From assembly GCF_011326735.1 (NCBI RefSeq), contig NZ_JAANCN010000001.1, positions 62,001 through 126,000 of the forward strand: a DNA stretch of 64,000 nucleotides, given 5' to 3'. Of the stretch, positions 50,346 through 63,153 are shown piece by piece; within the stretch, counting starts at the first letter, position 1, and each line of letters opens with the position of its first letter. This stretch comes from Phycicoccus endophyticus (GTDB lineage Bacteria > Actinomycetota > Actinomycetes > Actinomycetales > Dermatophilaceae). The translations under genes were made by a program, and so were the position numbers. The notes beneath the pieces are model-generated. The model did not search any database and was not told the DNA's origin. It saw only the letters and a list, made by a program, of their open reading frames with translations.

Positions 50346-51271
50346 GCGCTCCGCCCACCGCCGGCTACGTCGCCGGCTTCGCCTGCCTCGTGGGCCGGCC
50401 GAACGCCGGGAAGTCCACCCTGACCAACGCCCTCGTCGGCCGCAAGGTCGCCATCACCTCGAGCAAGCCGCAGACGACCCGGCACACGATCCGCGGCATC
50501 GTGACCACCGAGAGCAGCCAGCTCGTGCTCGTCGACACCCCCGGGCTGCACCGGCCCCGCACGCTGCTCGGTGAGCGGCTCAACGACCTCGTGCGCGAGA
50601 CCCTGCTCGAGGTCGACGTCGTCGGCTTCTGCCTCCCGGCCGACCAACGGGTCGGGCCGGGGGACCAGTTCATCGCCGCCGAGCTGGCCGAGCTGCGGCG
50701 CAGCCGCCGGCGGCCGGTGGTCGCGATCGCCACGAAGTCCGACACCGTCGAGCGCGGCCGGCTCGCCGAGCACCTCATCGCCGTCGACCGGCTCGGGGAC
50801 TGGGACGACATCGTGCCGTGCTCGGCCACCCGCGGCGAGCAGGTCGACGACGTCGCCCGGATCCTCGCCGGCCACCTGCCGCCCTCGCCGGGGCCGCTCT
50901 ACCCGGACGGTGAGCTCACCGACGAGCCGGAGGCCGTCCTCGTCGCCGAGCTGGTCCGCGAGGCCGCGCTCGAGGGGGTGCGCGACGAGCTGCCGCACAG
51001 CCTGGCCGTGGTCGTCGAGGAGATGGTCCCCCGGGAGGGGCGGCCGGCGCAGGACCCGCTGCTCGACGTGCGCGTGCACGTCTTCGTCGAGCGCGACAGC
51101 CAGAAGGCCATCGTCATCGGCCGCGGCGGCTCTCGGCTGCGTGAGGTCGGCTCCACGGCCCGGCGCGGCATCGAGGCCCTGCTCGGCCAGCGGGTCCATC
51201 TCGACCTGCACGTCAAGGTGGCCAAGGACTGGCAGCGCGACCCCAAGCAGCTGCAGCGCCTCGGCTTCTGA
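50342..51271 (+). CDS. era: GTPase Era
   Basis: A 309-residue GTPase that binds the 3' end of 16S rRNA. G1 GRPNAGKS is at 18-25, G2 KPQTTRHTIRG, G3 DTPGLHRPR, G4 TKSD (in place of NKxD), and a C-terminal KH domain with IVIGRGGSRLREVG. The ATG overlaps the CNNM stop. G4 TKSD is seen in actinobacterial Era and should still bind guanine. It ends the phoH-ybeY-CNNM-era operon. Confidence 0.95.
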   Translation: MSAPPTAGYVAGFACLVGRPNAGKSTLTNALVGRKVAITSSKPQTTRHTIRGIVTTESSQLVLVDTPGLHRPRTLLGERLNDLVRETLLEVDVVGFCLPADQRVGPGDQFIAAELAELRRSRRRPVVAIATKSDTVERGRLAEHLIAVDRLGDWDDIVPCSATRGEQVDDVARILAGHLPPSPGPLYPDGELTDEPEAVLVAELVREAALEGVRDELPHSLAVVVEEMVPREGRPAQDPLLDVRVHVFVERDSQKAIVIGRGGSRLREVGSTARRGIEALLGQRVHLDLHVKVAKDWQRDPKQLQRLGF

Positions 51272-51290
51272 GGCGGCCGCGCCCCGCCCG

Positions 51291-51977
51291 TCAGTAGCTG
51301 CCGCCGCCGATGAGCGCGATGGCGTGGCCGCGGCCTCGGGCCCCGAGCCGGCGGGTGACCTCGGCGACGTCGGCGGACACGGTGCGCTCGGAGACCCCGA
51401 GGGTCCGGGCGATCTCGCGGTCGGTCGCGCCGTCGGTGAGCAGGAAGGCCACCTCGACCATCCGCCGGCTGAACCGGGGCTGCTCCCCGGGGCCGTGGAC
51501 CGGGGTGGCCCCCGCCCACACCCGCTCGTAGCAGGTGACCGCGGCGGCGGCGACGTGCGGGACGGTGCTGACGAAGACCTGGCCCTCGAGGCTGTGCCCC
51601 CGGGGGGCGCCGACGAACACCGTGCGGCCGTCGACGACGAGCAGCGGGGCGACGACGGGCGCGACCCGCAGCCGTGGGTGGTGGCTGGCGAGCAGGGGGA
51701 GGCGCTCGAGGCTCGCCGGCGAGGTCACGTACCGGCCGTCGACACCGCGACGCGCCGCGACGGCCGCGAGCCCGCGCCCGGCCCGCACCTCGCTCCACGT
51801 CGGCGTGTGGGTCAGGTGCCAGACACTGGCCTGCACCGAGCCCGTGAGAGCGCCGAGGCCCGCGCTGAGGGACTCCTTGACCGTGCCCAGCGCCCGGAAG
51901 CGGTCGTCCCCGGCGACGACGAGCCCGTGGGCCCACCGGAAGAAGTCCCGCGGGTCGGCGAAGCGTTCGGCGGTCAC
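51291..51977 (-). CDS. LuxR-type HTH regulator, second paralogue
   Basis: A 228-residue regulator with a C-terminal LuxR/GerE-type HTH (about 165-228: LTDGATDREIARTLGVSERTVSADVAEV). The first 160 residues lack a response-regulator aspartate pocket; the middle (about 120-150, LLVVDGRTVFVGAPRG) resembles the PLD-like effector domain of TrmB-type regulators. It shares length and layout with the gene just upstream, a clear tandem duplication. The GTG overlaps the first paralogue's stop as GTGA, so the two are co-translated. Target genes unknown; it is convergent with era. Confidence 0.8.
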   Translation of the reverse strand: MTAERFADPRDFFRWAHGLVVAGDDRFRALGTVKESLSAGLGALTGSVQASVWHLTHTPTWSEVRAGRGLAAVAARRGVDGRYVTSPASLERLPLLASHHPRLRVAPVVAPLLVVDGRTVFVGAPRGHSLEGQVFVSTVPHVAAAAVTCYERVWAGATPVHGPGEQPRFSRRMVEVAFLLTDGATDREIARTLGVSERTVSADVAEVTRRLGARGRGHAIALIGGGSY

Positions 51978-52660
51978 CTCCCGACCCCGACGAGCAGCGC
52001 GATGGCGTGGCCGCGACCGCGGGCCTGGAGCCAGTCGATGACGGTGCGGACCTCGGCCGAGACGGTGCGCCGGCTGATCCCGAGCTCCGCGGCGATCTCC
52101 CGGTCGCCGGCGCCGTCGGCGAGGCGGAGCGCCACCTCGTAGGTGCGACGCTCCAGCACCGGGCGGTCGGTGGCCTCCTGCCACGGTCGAGCGGCCCGCC
52201 AGCACTCCTCGAACACCGCGGTGGCCGCCGCGAGGATGACGGGGTCCTGGCTGGCCCACACCGAGCCGGACACCCTCGTGCCCTCGGGGCCGGAGAGGAA
52301 GACGTGGGAGCCGTCGGTGAGCAGCATCGGGCCCGGGACGGGGCCGACGCGCATCGCGGGGACCGCCGTCGTGACGAGTGGGCAGGAGTCCACGCACAGG
52401 GGCGCGTAGAGGTCGCGGTGGGTCACCGCGTCGTGCTCGAGCCCGGCCGCCACCGCCGCCCCGCGGCGCAGGGCCCGCAGGCTCATCCGGTTCTGCATGT
52501 TCCACACCGAGTGCCGGACCTGTTCGGCGCGCCGTCGGAAGTGGTCGTCCGCGAGCCGGTGGGGGCCGAGGGGCGTCAGCCGCGGGTCGCCCCGGAGCAT
52601 CAAGGTGGCGACGTCGTCGAAGAAGGCGCCCGGCGACGTGCGGACGTCCTCGGCGCCCAT
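51974..52660 (-). CDS. LuxR-type HTH regulator, first paralogue
   Basis: A 228-residue paralogue of the following gene, with the same C-terminal HTH (LADGAGDREIAAELGISRRTVSAEV) ending RGRGHAIALLVG, a region almost identical in both. The N-terminal domain contains VRHSVWNMQNRMSL and MLLTDGSHVFLSGPEG, again TrmB/PLD-like rather than a receiver. ATG 52660 has GGGAGGTG about 8 nt upstream. An inverted repeat 28-43 nt before the start is a candidate operator. Divergent from asd. Confidence 0.8.
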   Translation of the reverse strand: MGAEDVRTSPGAFFDDVATLMLRGDPRLTPLGPHRLADDHFRRRAEQVRHSVWNMQNRMSLRALRRGAAVAAGLEHDAVTHRDLYAPLCVDSCPLVTTAVPAMRVGPVPGPMLLTDGSHVFLSGPEGTRVSGSVWASQDPVILAAATAVFEECWRAARPWQEATDRPVLERRTYEVALRLADGAGDREIAAELGISRRTVSAEVRTVIDWLQARGRGHAIALLVGVGR

Positions 52661-52687
52661 CCCCACCGCACCTCCCTCGGCGACCCG

Positions 52688-52703
52688 TTGCGAGTTCTCG
52701 CAA
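52688..52703 (-). promoter_or_regulatory. Inverted repeat upstream of the LuxR-type pair, candidate operator
   Basis: TTGCGAG and CTCGCAA flank a TT centre, a perfect 7-bp inverted repeat (52688-52703). It lies between the start codon (52660) and a possible -10 TACTGT (52735-52740, minus strand). It could bind a dimer of one of the two regulators, giving autoregulation; there is no direct proof. Confidence 0.45.
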
Positions 52704-52905
52704 ACCCGCTGGCACCCCCGGTGGTGCCGCTCCCACAGTAATGGGGCGACGACCGCCACCCGTGGTGGGTCGTCGCACCACGATGGGCCTCCGGGGCGGA
52801 GAGCAGGCGTGGTCGGGAGCACCATCCAGGGGTGGGGGTGCCCCGGCCACGCCACCGCGGGACCGCATCGTGGGCCCGGCGGCCGGCGGTGGACCGGCTC
52901 CCTAG

Positions 52906-56907
<4,002 letters not shown>

Positions 56908-56913
56908 GCGCGG

Positions 56914-57780
56914 GTGCCCGGACAGGCGCTCGCGTGCGGCCTGGCGACGGTCGACGTCGTCCAGGTCGTCGAGGCCGTCCCCGAGCCCGACGAGAAGGTC
57001 CTCGCCCGCGCGAGCACCGTCGCGGCCGGCGGGCCGGCGTGCGTCGCGGCGATGGCGTGTGCCGCGCTCGGTGTCCCGACCCGCTTCGTCGGCGCCGTCG
57101 GCAGCGGCCCGCTCTCGGCCGTCGTCCTGGCGGACCTCGCGGCCCACGGCGTCGCCGTCACCGACGTCGCCCCGCCCGGCCTGCGCCCCCCGGTGGCGAG
57201 CGTCCTGGTCACCGAGGCGACGGGTGAGCGGGCGGTCGTCTCACAGGGCGCTGCGGGTGTCACCGGCTACGACCCGGTGTCGGACGCCCGAGCCGGGCTG
57301 CTCCTGGACGGGGTCGGCGCGGTCCTCGTCGACGGCCACCACCTGCCGATCGCCCTCGAGGTCGCCCGGGCCGCCACCGCGCGGCACATCCCCGTCCTGC
57401 TCGACGGGGGGTCCTGGAAGCCCGGGCTGGAGGAGCTGCTGGCGCTGGTCGACGTCGCCGTGACCTCGGCGGCCTTCGCGCTGCCGGGCGGGGGCGGGCT
57501 CGAGGGGCTGCTCGCGGCGGGGCCGGGCTGGGTGGCGGCCTCCGACGGGGCCGGGCCGGTGCGCTGGTGCGCGGCCGACGGCGGCCGGGGGCAGGTCGAG
57601 GTGCCCTCCGTCGAGGTCGTCGACACCCTCGGCGCGGGCGACGTCCTGCACGGTGCCCTGCTCGCGCAGGTCGCCCGGGACGGCACGGGCGACCTGCCGG
57701 GTGCGCTGGCCGCAGCGGTGAGCGTCGCGAGCGGGTCGGTGACCCACCCGGGTCCGCTCGGCTGGGCCGAGGCCAGGTAA
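56914..57780 (+). CDS. PfkB family carbohydrate kinase
   Basis: A 288-residue ribokinase-like sugar or nucleoside kinase. The N-terminal AAGGPACVAAMACAALG (37-53) corresponds to the first PfkB signature and DTLGAGD (237-243) to the second, with catalytic D243. GxGWVAASDG region precedes it. The substrate is not predictable; length is near the family's lower range. It starts 6 nt after leuA, but functional linkage with leucine synthesis is not evident. It ends TAA, rare in this window. Confidence 0.85.
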   Translation: MPGQALACGLATVDVVQVVEAVPEPDEKVLARASTVAAGGPACVAAMACAALGVPTRFVGAVGSGPLSAVVLADLAAHGVAVTDVAPPGLRPPVASVLVTEATGERAVVSQGAAGVTGYDPVSDARAGLLLDGVGAVLVDGHHLPIALEVARAATARHIPVLLDGGSWKPGLEELLALVDVAVTSAAFALPGGGGLEGLLAAGPGWVAASDGAGPVRWCAADGGRGQVEVPSVEVVDTLGAGDVLHGALLAQVARDGTGDLPGALAAAVSVASGSVTHPGPLGWAEAR

Positions 57781-57788
57781 CGCCGCGG

Positions 57789-58415
57789 TCAGCGCACGCC
57801 GCGCACCCGGAACTGGATGCTGATCCGCGGCCCGGCCGGGCGAGCGGTCTTGGGCACACAGTGGTCCCACGTGCGCTGGCAGGACCCGCCCATGACGAGC
57901 AGGTCGCCGTGCCCGGCCGGGAAGCGCAGCGACCGCCCGCCCTCGCGCGGGCGCAGGAGGAGGTCGCGCGGGGCGCCGACCGAGAGGATCGCGACCATCG
58001 TGTCCTGGTCGCGGCTGCGCCCGATCCGGTCGCCGTGCCAGGCCACGGAGTCGGCGCCGTCCCGGTAGAGGCACAGCCCGGCGGTGACGAACGGCTCGCC
58101 GAGCTCCACGGCGTAGTGGTCGCCGAGCACCTGACGGCACTGCTCGAGGGCCTCGTGGGGAAGGGGCTCGCCCTCGCCGTAGAACGACAGCAGCCGCGGG
58201 ACGTCGACGACGGAGTCGTACATCTGCCGACGCTCGGCGTGCCAGGGGACCTCGCGGCGCAGGGCGGCGAAGAGGTCGTCGGCGCCGCCGACCCAGCCGG
58301 GACGCTGGTCGACCCAGGCGCCCCGGGTGAGCTCGGTACGCGAGACGGCGCCGCCGAGCGGCCGGACCTCGATCCCGTCGGCGAGGTCGAGCAGCGAGCC
58401 CTGGAGCGCGGCCAT
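57789..58415 (-). CDS. AlkB-like 2-oxoglutarate/Fe(II) dioxygenase
   Basis: A 208-residue member of the AlkB family, which removes alkyl groups from damaged bases by oxidation. The iron triad is H127, D129 (AWHGDRIG) and H185 (WDHCVPK); the 2-oxoglutarate-binding arginine is R197, with R203 also conserved (RISIQFR). ATG 58415 lies 6 nt after TACCCT (58422-58427, minus strand). A sequence very like the recA LexA box lies 21-35 nt upstream, so SOS control is a reasonable prediction. Confidence 0.88.
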   Translation of the reverse strand: MAALQGSLLDLADGIEVRPLGGAVSRTELTRGAWVDQRPGWVGGADDLFAALRREVPWHAERRQMYDSVVDVPRLLSFYGEGEPLPHEALEQCRQVLGDHYAVELGEPFVTAGLCLYRDGADSVAWHGDRIGRSRDQDTMVAILSVGAPRDLLLRPREGGRSLRFPAGHGDLLVMGGSCQRTWDHCVPKTARPAGPRISIQFRVRGVR

Positions 58416-58435
58416 GCACCGAGGGTACGAGAGAT

Positions 58436-58450
58436 TCGAACACCTGTCCA
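58436..58450 (-). promoter_or_regulatory. Candidate LexA box upstream of the AlkB-like gene
   Basis: The bases TCGAACACCTGTCCA (plus-strand orientation) match the recA LexA box at 12 of 15 positions, with the left half-site complete and the right half degenerate. It overlaps the spacer region just upstream of the TACCCT -10. The degenerate right half lowers certainty. Confidence 0.45.
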
Positions 58451-58532
58451 GAACCTTGCCGCACGGGGCCCGGTGTGGGGTGTCGGGCCCCGGAGAACCT
58501 AGGCTGTCGCCGCCCCCACCGGAAGGAGAGCC

Positions 58533-59495
58533 GTGAGCGTCCAGGCACCCTCCGCGGTCGTCATGATCCGCCCGCGGCACTTCACCCCGAACCCCGAGAC
58601 CGCCCTCGACAACGCCTTCCAGACCGTCGTGCGGCCCGAACGCGCCGGCGAGGTGGCGGCCGCGGCCTACGACGAGGTCACCCGGGTCGCCGAGCGGCTG
58701 GCCCAGGAGGGCGTCACCGTCCACCTCTTCGACGACGACGACCCGACGCGGGCCGACAGCGTCTTCCCGAACAACTGGTTCTCGACGCATGCCGGCGGGC
58801 GGATCGCGGTGTACCCGATGTACGCCCCGAGCCGCCGCACCGAGCGCCGGGCCGACGTCGTCGAGCTGCTCAAGAGCCAGTACCGGGTCCAGGACGTCGT
58901 CGACTACTCCGGGCTCGAGTACGACGGCCAGTACCTCGAGGGCACCGGGGCGATGGTGCTCGACCACGTCGTCCGGGTCGCCTACACGGCCCGCTCGAAC
59001 CGGGCCGACCCGATCGTCCTCGAGCGCTTCTGCACCCAGTTCGGCTACGAGCCGATGGTCTTCGACGCGACCGAGGACGACGGGACGGCGGTCTACCACA
59101 CGAACGTGCTCATGTGCATCGGCACCTCGTTCGCCCTCGTCGGGCTCGAGATGATCCGTGACGAGCGGCGTCGGGCACAGGTCGCCGAGTCCCTCGCCGA
59201 ACCCGGACGGGAGGTGCTGGCGCTGACGAGCGCGCAGGTGCGCGACTTCGCCGGCAACGCCATCGAGCTGCGCACCCCGAGCGGGCGGGTCCTGGCCCTC
59301 TCGACCCGGGCGGCGGCGAGCCTGACCCCCGAGCAGCGGGCCGTCATCGAGCAGACCTGCCGCATCGTGCCTCTCGAGGTCCCGACGATCGAGCACGCCG
59401 GCGGGTCGCTGCGCTGCATGGTCGCCGGAGTCCACCTGACCCGCCGGCCCGTGCTCGCGCCCGTGGTGGCCGAGGAGGCCGTGCTCGGGGGGTGA
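58533..59495 (+). CDS. Amidinohydrolase/amidinotransferase-family protein (CtlX-like)
   Basis: A 320-residue enzyme of the guanidino-group-modifying superfamily (arginine deiminase and DDAH relatives). Family residues are VFPNNWFSTH (78-86), LEGTGAMV (135-142), H189 (VYHTNVLM) and catalytic C295 (GSLRCMVAGVHL). This pattern matches arginine-deiminase-related proteins such as CtlX, proposed to hydrolyse citrulline, though the substrate here is unproven. GTG 58533 follows GGAAGGAGAG, and a TAGGCT -10 lies at 58499-58504. Not in an operon with arginine genes. Confidence 0.85.
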   Translation: MSVQAPSAVVMIRPRHFTPNPETALDNAFQTVVRPERAGEVAAAAYDEVTRVAERLAQEGVTVHLFDDDDPTRADSVFPNNWFSTHAGGRIAVYPMYAPSRRTERRADVVELLKSQYRVQDVVDYSGLEYDGQYLEGTGAMVLDHVVRVAYTARSNRADPIVLERFCTQFGYEPMVFDATEDDGTAVYHTNVLMCIGTSFALVGLEMIRDERRRAQVAESLAEPGREVLALTSAQVRDFAGNAIELRTPSGRVLALSTRAAASLTPEQRAVIEQTCRIVPLEVPTIEHAGGSLRCMVAGVHLTRRPVLAPVVAEEAVLGG

Positions 59496-59559
59496 CCGAC
59501 CGGCGTGGGGGAGAGCACCGCCTCGTGGCCACGACGTCACCCGGCGGGGCGGCGCGCCG

Positions 59560-59582
59560 ATGTCACCGCCAGCACCGACAAT
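59560..59582 (+). promoter_or_regulatory. Weak RecA-NDp-like promoter of recO
   Basis: ATGTCACCG (59560-59568), an 8-nt spacer and GACAAT (59577-59582) follow the RecA-NDp spacing. The TGTCA core is kept and the -10 has its second and last bases. The recO GTG lies 6 nt further on. The match is partial. Confidence 0.35.
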
Positions 59583-59588
59583 GGACCG

Positions 59589-60314
59589 GTGCCCCTCTAC
59601 CGCGACGAGGCCATCGTCCTGCGCACCCACAAGCTGGGTGAGGCCGACCGCATCGTCACGCTGCTCTCCCGGCGCCTCGGCAAGCTGCGCGTCGTCGGCA
59701 AGGGCGTCCGGCGCACGAGGTCCCGCTTCGGGGCACGCCTCGAGCCGGGGATGCACATCGACGTGCAGTGCTACGAGGGGCGCAGCCTCGACACGGTGAC
59801 CCAGGTCGAGACCCTCGACCCGTGGGGCGAGCTCGTCGCCCGCGACTACCGGGCCTGGACGGCGACCACCGCCGTGCTCGAGACGTGCGAGCGGCTGACC
59901 GAGGAGCACGAGCCGGCTCTCCAGCAGTACCTCCTGCTCGCCGGTGCGCTGCGCAGCCTCGCCCATCGCGAGCACGAGCCCGGCCTCGTCCTCGACGCCT
60001 ACCTCGTGCGGGCGCTCGCGGTCGGCGGCTATGCCCCGAGCTTCCACGACTGCGCCAAGTGCGGCGCCGCCGGCCCCCATCGAGCCTTCCACGTCGCCGC
60101 CGGGGGCGCGGTCTGCCCCGCCTGCCGGCCGCCGGGGTCCGCGGCGCCGGCCCCCGAGGCACTCCGGCTGCTCGCGGCGCTGCTCGCCGGCGACTGGGCC
60201 CTGGCCGACGCCTCCGAGGACCGTCACCGGCGTGAGGGCAGCGGCCTCGCGGCCGCCTTCCTCCAGTGGCATCTCGAACGGGGCATCCGCAGCCTCCGTA
60301 TGGTGGAGCGGTGA
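59589..60314 (+). CDS. recO: DNA repair protein RecO
   Basis: A 241-residue recombination mediator that loads RecA with RecR. An OB-fold N-terminus starts [22 protein letters not shown]; a zinc-type CAKCG...CPACR pair (about 155-180) is present, followed by a helical C-terminus. GTG 59589 was chosen for alignment and its position 6 nt after a -10-like GACAAT. The uppS GTG overlaps the recO stop. Confidence 0.93.
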   Translation: MPLYRDEAIVLRTHKLGEADRIVTLLSRRLGKLRVVGKGVRRTRSRFGARLEPGMHIDVQCYEGRSLDTVTQVETLDPWGELVARDYRAWTATTAVLETCERLTEEHEPALQQYLLLAGALRSLAHREHEPGLVLDAYLVRALAVGGYAPSFHDCAKCGAAGPHRAFHVAAGGAVCPACRPPGSAAPAPEALRLLAALLAGDWALADASEDRHRREGSGLAAAFLQWHLERGIRSLRMVER

Positions 60315-61120
60315 GCGCGCCGACCCGCTACGAGCCGCCCTTCCCCCATCCGAGCGGGGCCCGTGCTCCCGTGGTCCCCCCGGCGCGGCTGCCGCGTCAC
60401 GTCGCGGTCGTCATGGACGGCAACGGCCGCTGGGCCAACCAGCGGGGGCTTCCTCGCACCGCGGGGCACGAGGCGGGCGAGGCCGCCCTGCTCGACGTCG
60501 TCGCGGGCGCCATCGAGGTCGGGGTCACCCACCTGTCGGCGTACGCCTTCAGCACCGAGAACTGGAAGCGCAGCCCGGAGGAGGTGCGCTTCCTCATGGG
60601 CTTCAACCGCCAGGTCATCCGCCGCCGCCGCGACCAGCTGCACGCCTGGGGGGTCCGGATGCGGTGGGTGGGCCGCCGCCCGCGGCTGTGGCGCTCGGTG
60701 ATCAGCGAGCTCGAGACCGCCCAGCGCCTGACGAGCGAGAACACCGGGCTCACCCTGTACTTCTGCGTCAACTACGGCGGGCGTGCCGAGATCGGGGACG
60801 CCGCTCGCCGGGTCGCCGAGGATGTCGCCCGCGGCCGGCTGCGGGCCTCCTCGGTCGACGAGCGCACGCTGGCGCGCTACCTCCAGGAGCCGGACATGCC
60901 CGACGTCGACCTGTTCGTGCGCTCCTCCGGTGAGCAGCGCACGAGCAACTTTCTGCTGTGGCAGAGCGCGTACGCCGAGATGGTCTTCCAGGACCGGCTG
61001 TGGCCCGACTACGACCGCCGCGACCTGTGGGCGGCGGTCGAGTCCTACGCCGACCGGGAACGTCGCTACGGCGGTGCCGTCGACTCGCCGGGGTCGGCCG
61101 CCGGCCGGGCGGGCCGGTGA
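60311..61120 (+). CDS. uppS: Isoprenyl transferase (undecaprenyl/decaprenyl diphosphate synthase)
   Basis: A 269-residue cis-prenyltransferase making the lipid carrier for cell-wall precursors. MDGNGRWA with catalytic D36 (35-42), [12 protein letters not shown], and [22 protein letters not shown] are the family motifs. The GTG start overlaps the recO stop as GTGA; an upstream ATG at 60266 inside recO was rejected. It overlaps the next gene as GTGA. Product chain length is not readable. Confidence 0.95.
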   Translation: MSAPTRYEPPFPHPSGARAPVVPPARLPRHVAVVMDGNGRWANQRGLPRTAGHEAGEAALLDVVAGAIEVGVTHLSAYAFSTENWKRSPEEVRFLMGFNRQVIRRRRDQLHAWGVRMRWVGRRPRLWRSVISELETAQRLTSENTGLTLYFCVNYGGRAEIGDAARRVAEDVARGRLRASSVDERTLARYLQEPDMPDVDLFVRSSGEQRTSNFLLWQSAYAEMVFQDRLWPDYDRRDLWAAVESYADRERRYGGAVDSPGSAAGRAGR

Positions 61121-61773
61121 CCGGCACCCCGCTCGTCGCGGTCTTCCCCGAGGTCGTGGGCATCGCCGCCGAGCTCCTGCGCCGCCGCGAGGTGGCGCAG
61201 CGCTGGACGGCCGAGAGTGCGTGCCCGGGCATGACGGTCGGCGGCCTGGCACACCACCTCGCCGGGCAGGCCGGGCATGCGGTCGCGCTGCTGTCGGCCC
61301 CGGCGCATCCCGTCGAGCTGGTCGGCGTCCTCGACCACTACCGCCGGGCGGCGTGGGTCCAGGAGGGGCTAGAGGGTGGTGCGAACGTCGAGATCCGCGC
61401 GGCGGCCGATTCCCAGGCCGCCGGCGGGCCGCAGGCGCTCCATGCCCGGCTGGCCGCCGACCTCGCGGCGCTGCCGATGGTCATCGAGCCGGTCCTGCGG
61501 GGACGGCGCGTGCCCGACGCGGTGCACATCCCGTGGCAGGGATGGGCCCTGACGGCCGGGGACTTCCTGCTGACCCGCACCATGGAGGTGCTCGTCCACA
61601 GCGACGACCTGGCGGCCAGTGTCGGCGTGCCGGCGCCGACCTACCCGCACGAGGCGGCCGAGCCGGTCCTGGCCCTGCTCGCGGCGCTCGCGGCCCGCCG
61701 CCACGGCCAGACGGCGCTGCTGCGGGCGCTCGCGCGACCCCAGCGGGCGAGCGGCGAGGTCAGCGCCTTCTAG
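61117..61773 (+). CDS. Mycothiol-dependent maleylpyruvate isomerase-fold protein
   Basis: A 218-residue DinB-like helical protein with the MDMPI N-terminal pattern: [22 protein letters not shown] (about 30-50) and [18 protein letters not shown] (about 150-170), whose histidines bind metal. Members act in mycothiol-dependent isomerisation or thiol transfer; few have defined substrates. It overlaps uppS (GTGA) at its start and zur by 14 nt (61760-61773) at its end. Presence fits a mycothiol-making actinobacterium. Confidence 0.8.
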   Translation: MTGTPLVAVFPEVVGIAAELLRRREVAQRWTAESACPGMTVGGLAHHLAGQAGHAVALLSAPAHPVELVGVLDHYRRAAWVQEGLEGGANVEIRAAADSQAAGGPQALHARLAADLAALPMVIEPVLRGRRVPDAVHIPWQGWALTAGDFLLTRTMEVLVHSDDLAASVGVPAPTYPHEAAEPVLALLAALAARRHGQTALLRALARPQRASGEVSAF

Positions 61774-62170
61774 CGCAGTCGCCGCACAGGCCCTCGACCT
61801 CGACGGTGTGGCGCACCTGGACGAACCCGTGCTCGGCGGCCACGGCCTCGGCCCAGCGTTCCACGCTGTCGCCGGTGACCTCCACCGCCAGCCCGCAGCC
61901 GCGGCAGACCACGTGGTGGTGGTGGTCCTCGGTCGCGCACGCGCGGTAGACCGCCTCGCCGTCCTCGGTCCGGATGACGTCGACCTCGCCGTCGGCGGCC
62001 ATCGCCTGGAGGTTGCGGTAGACGGTGGCCAGCCCGACACCGGCCCCGCCCTCGGCGAGCCGGGCGTGGATCTCCTGGGCCGAGCGGAACTCCGGGCTGT
62101 GCGAGAGCGCCTCGGCGATGGCCGTCCGCTGCCGGGTGGGGCGGCGCGTCGTGGGGAGCTGCCCGGTCAT
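61760..62170 (-). CDS. zur: Fur-family zinc uptake regulator (Zur)
   Basis: A 136-residue Fur-family repressor. A winged-helix region (about 10-75, GLATVYRNLQAMAADG) precedes the metal site with HHHH at 83-86, C89, C92 and the structural C129, C132. It is encoded after znuC-znuB with a 4-nt ATGA overlap, which points to Zur rather than Fur. It probably represses this operon when zinc is replete; the operator would lie upstream of znuA, outside the window. Confidence 0.9.
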   Translation of the reverse strand: MTGQLPTTRRPTRQRTAIAEALSHSPEFRSAQEIHARLAEGGAGVGLATVYRNLQAMAADGEVDVIRTEDGEAVYRACATEDHHHHVVCRGCGLAVEVTGDSVERWAEAVAAEHGFVQVRHTVEVEGLCGDCARRR

Positions 62171-63153
62171 CGCTGGACGACCTCCTCGTGCCGTCCGTGC
62201 TCGTCGTAGTGGCCCTCGTGGGCGGCGTGCCGGTGCCCGTCGTGGAGGTAGTCGACGTGGTCGTCGTGCTCGACCGCCTCGTGGCCACACCGCGGGCCGT
62301 GCTCGTGGTCGTGGCGCTCGGCACGGCGGTGCGCGGCGCGGCGGGCGCGGGCGGCGAGGCCGGCGAGGCCCGTGACCGCGAGGAAGAGCGCGATCGCCAT
62401 GAGCACGATCGTGCCGCCGGAGGGCGTCTCGGCCCAGTACGACACGAGCACCCCGCCGACGCTGGAGAGGACGCCGAGGAGGACCGCCCAGCGCACGCTC
62501 GAGCCGAAGCTGCGCGCCAGGACCTGCGCGGTCGCGTTGGGGATGATCATCAGGGCGCTGATGAGCAGGAGGCCGACCACGCGCATGGAGACCACGACGG
62601 TGACGGCCGTGAGGACGGCCAGGACGAGGTTGTAGGCCATCACCGGCATGCCGGCGGCCCGGGCGTACTCCTCGTCGTTGGCGACGGCGAAGAAGCGCGG
62701 GCGCAGCAGCAGCGTCACGGCGAGGACGACGACGGTGAGCGCCGCGAGCACCACGAGGTCACCGGCGTTGGTCGTGAGGATGGCGCCGAAGAGGTAGGCG
62801 GTGAGGTTGGCCGGGCTGCTCGCGGTGCTGCGGGCGATGAGCACGACGCCCAGGGCGATGCCCCCGTAGAACATCACCGCGAGCGCGACGTCGCCGCTCG
62901 TGCGGCCCGAGGCGCGGATCAGCTCGATGGCCACCCCGGCGAACACCGCCGCGACGAGGGCCGTGAGCACCGGCGCCTGGCCGGTGAGGATGCCGACGGC
63001 GACGCCGGCGAGCGCGACGTGGCCCATCCCGTCGCCGATGAGCGACATCCGGCGCTGGACGAGGAAGGTGCCGACCAGGGGAGCGGCCACCCCGGCGAGC
63101 AGCGCCGCGACGAGCGCCTGACGCATGAAGGTCAGCTCGAGCATCTCGGTCAC
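62167..63153 (-). CDS. znuB: Zinc ABC transporter permease ZnuB
   Basis: A 328-residue ABC-3 type permease with about eight helices, starting MLELTFMRQALVAALLAGVAAPLVGTFLVQRRMSLIGDGMGHVALAGVAVG (given by position, about 4-54). Its last ~55 residues hold about 14 histidines, an exposed metal-binding tail not typical of all ZnuB proteins. GTG 63153 overlaps the znuC stop as GTGA; ATG 63144 (MLELTF) is an alternative. Confidence 0.9.
   Translation of the reverse strand: MTEMLELTFMRQALVAALLAGVAAPLVGTFLVQRRMSLIGDGMGHVALAGVAVGILTGQAPVLTALVAAVFAGVAIELIRASGRTSGDVALAVMFYGGIALGVVLIARSTASSPANLTAYLFGAILTTNAGDLVVLAALTVVVLAVTLLLRPRFFAVANDEEYARAAGMPVMAYNLVLAVLTAVTVVVSMRVVGLLLISALMIIPNATAQVLARSFGSSVRWAVLLGVLSSVGGVLVSYWAETPSGGTIVLMAIALFLAVTGLAGLAARARRAAHRRAERHDHEHGPRCGHEAVEHDDHVDYLHDGHRHAAHEGHYDEHGRHEEVVQR

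Noticed and set aside
60266-60310. Upstream ATG start for uppS inside recO
   Set aside because: The GTG at 60311 overlaps the recO stop as GTGA, the usual pattern, and the added residues are unrelated to the family.
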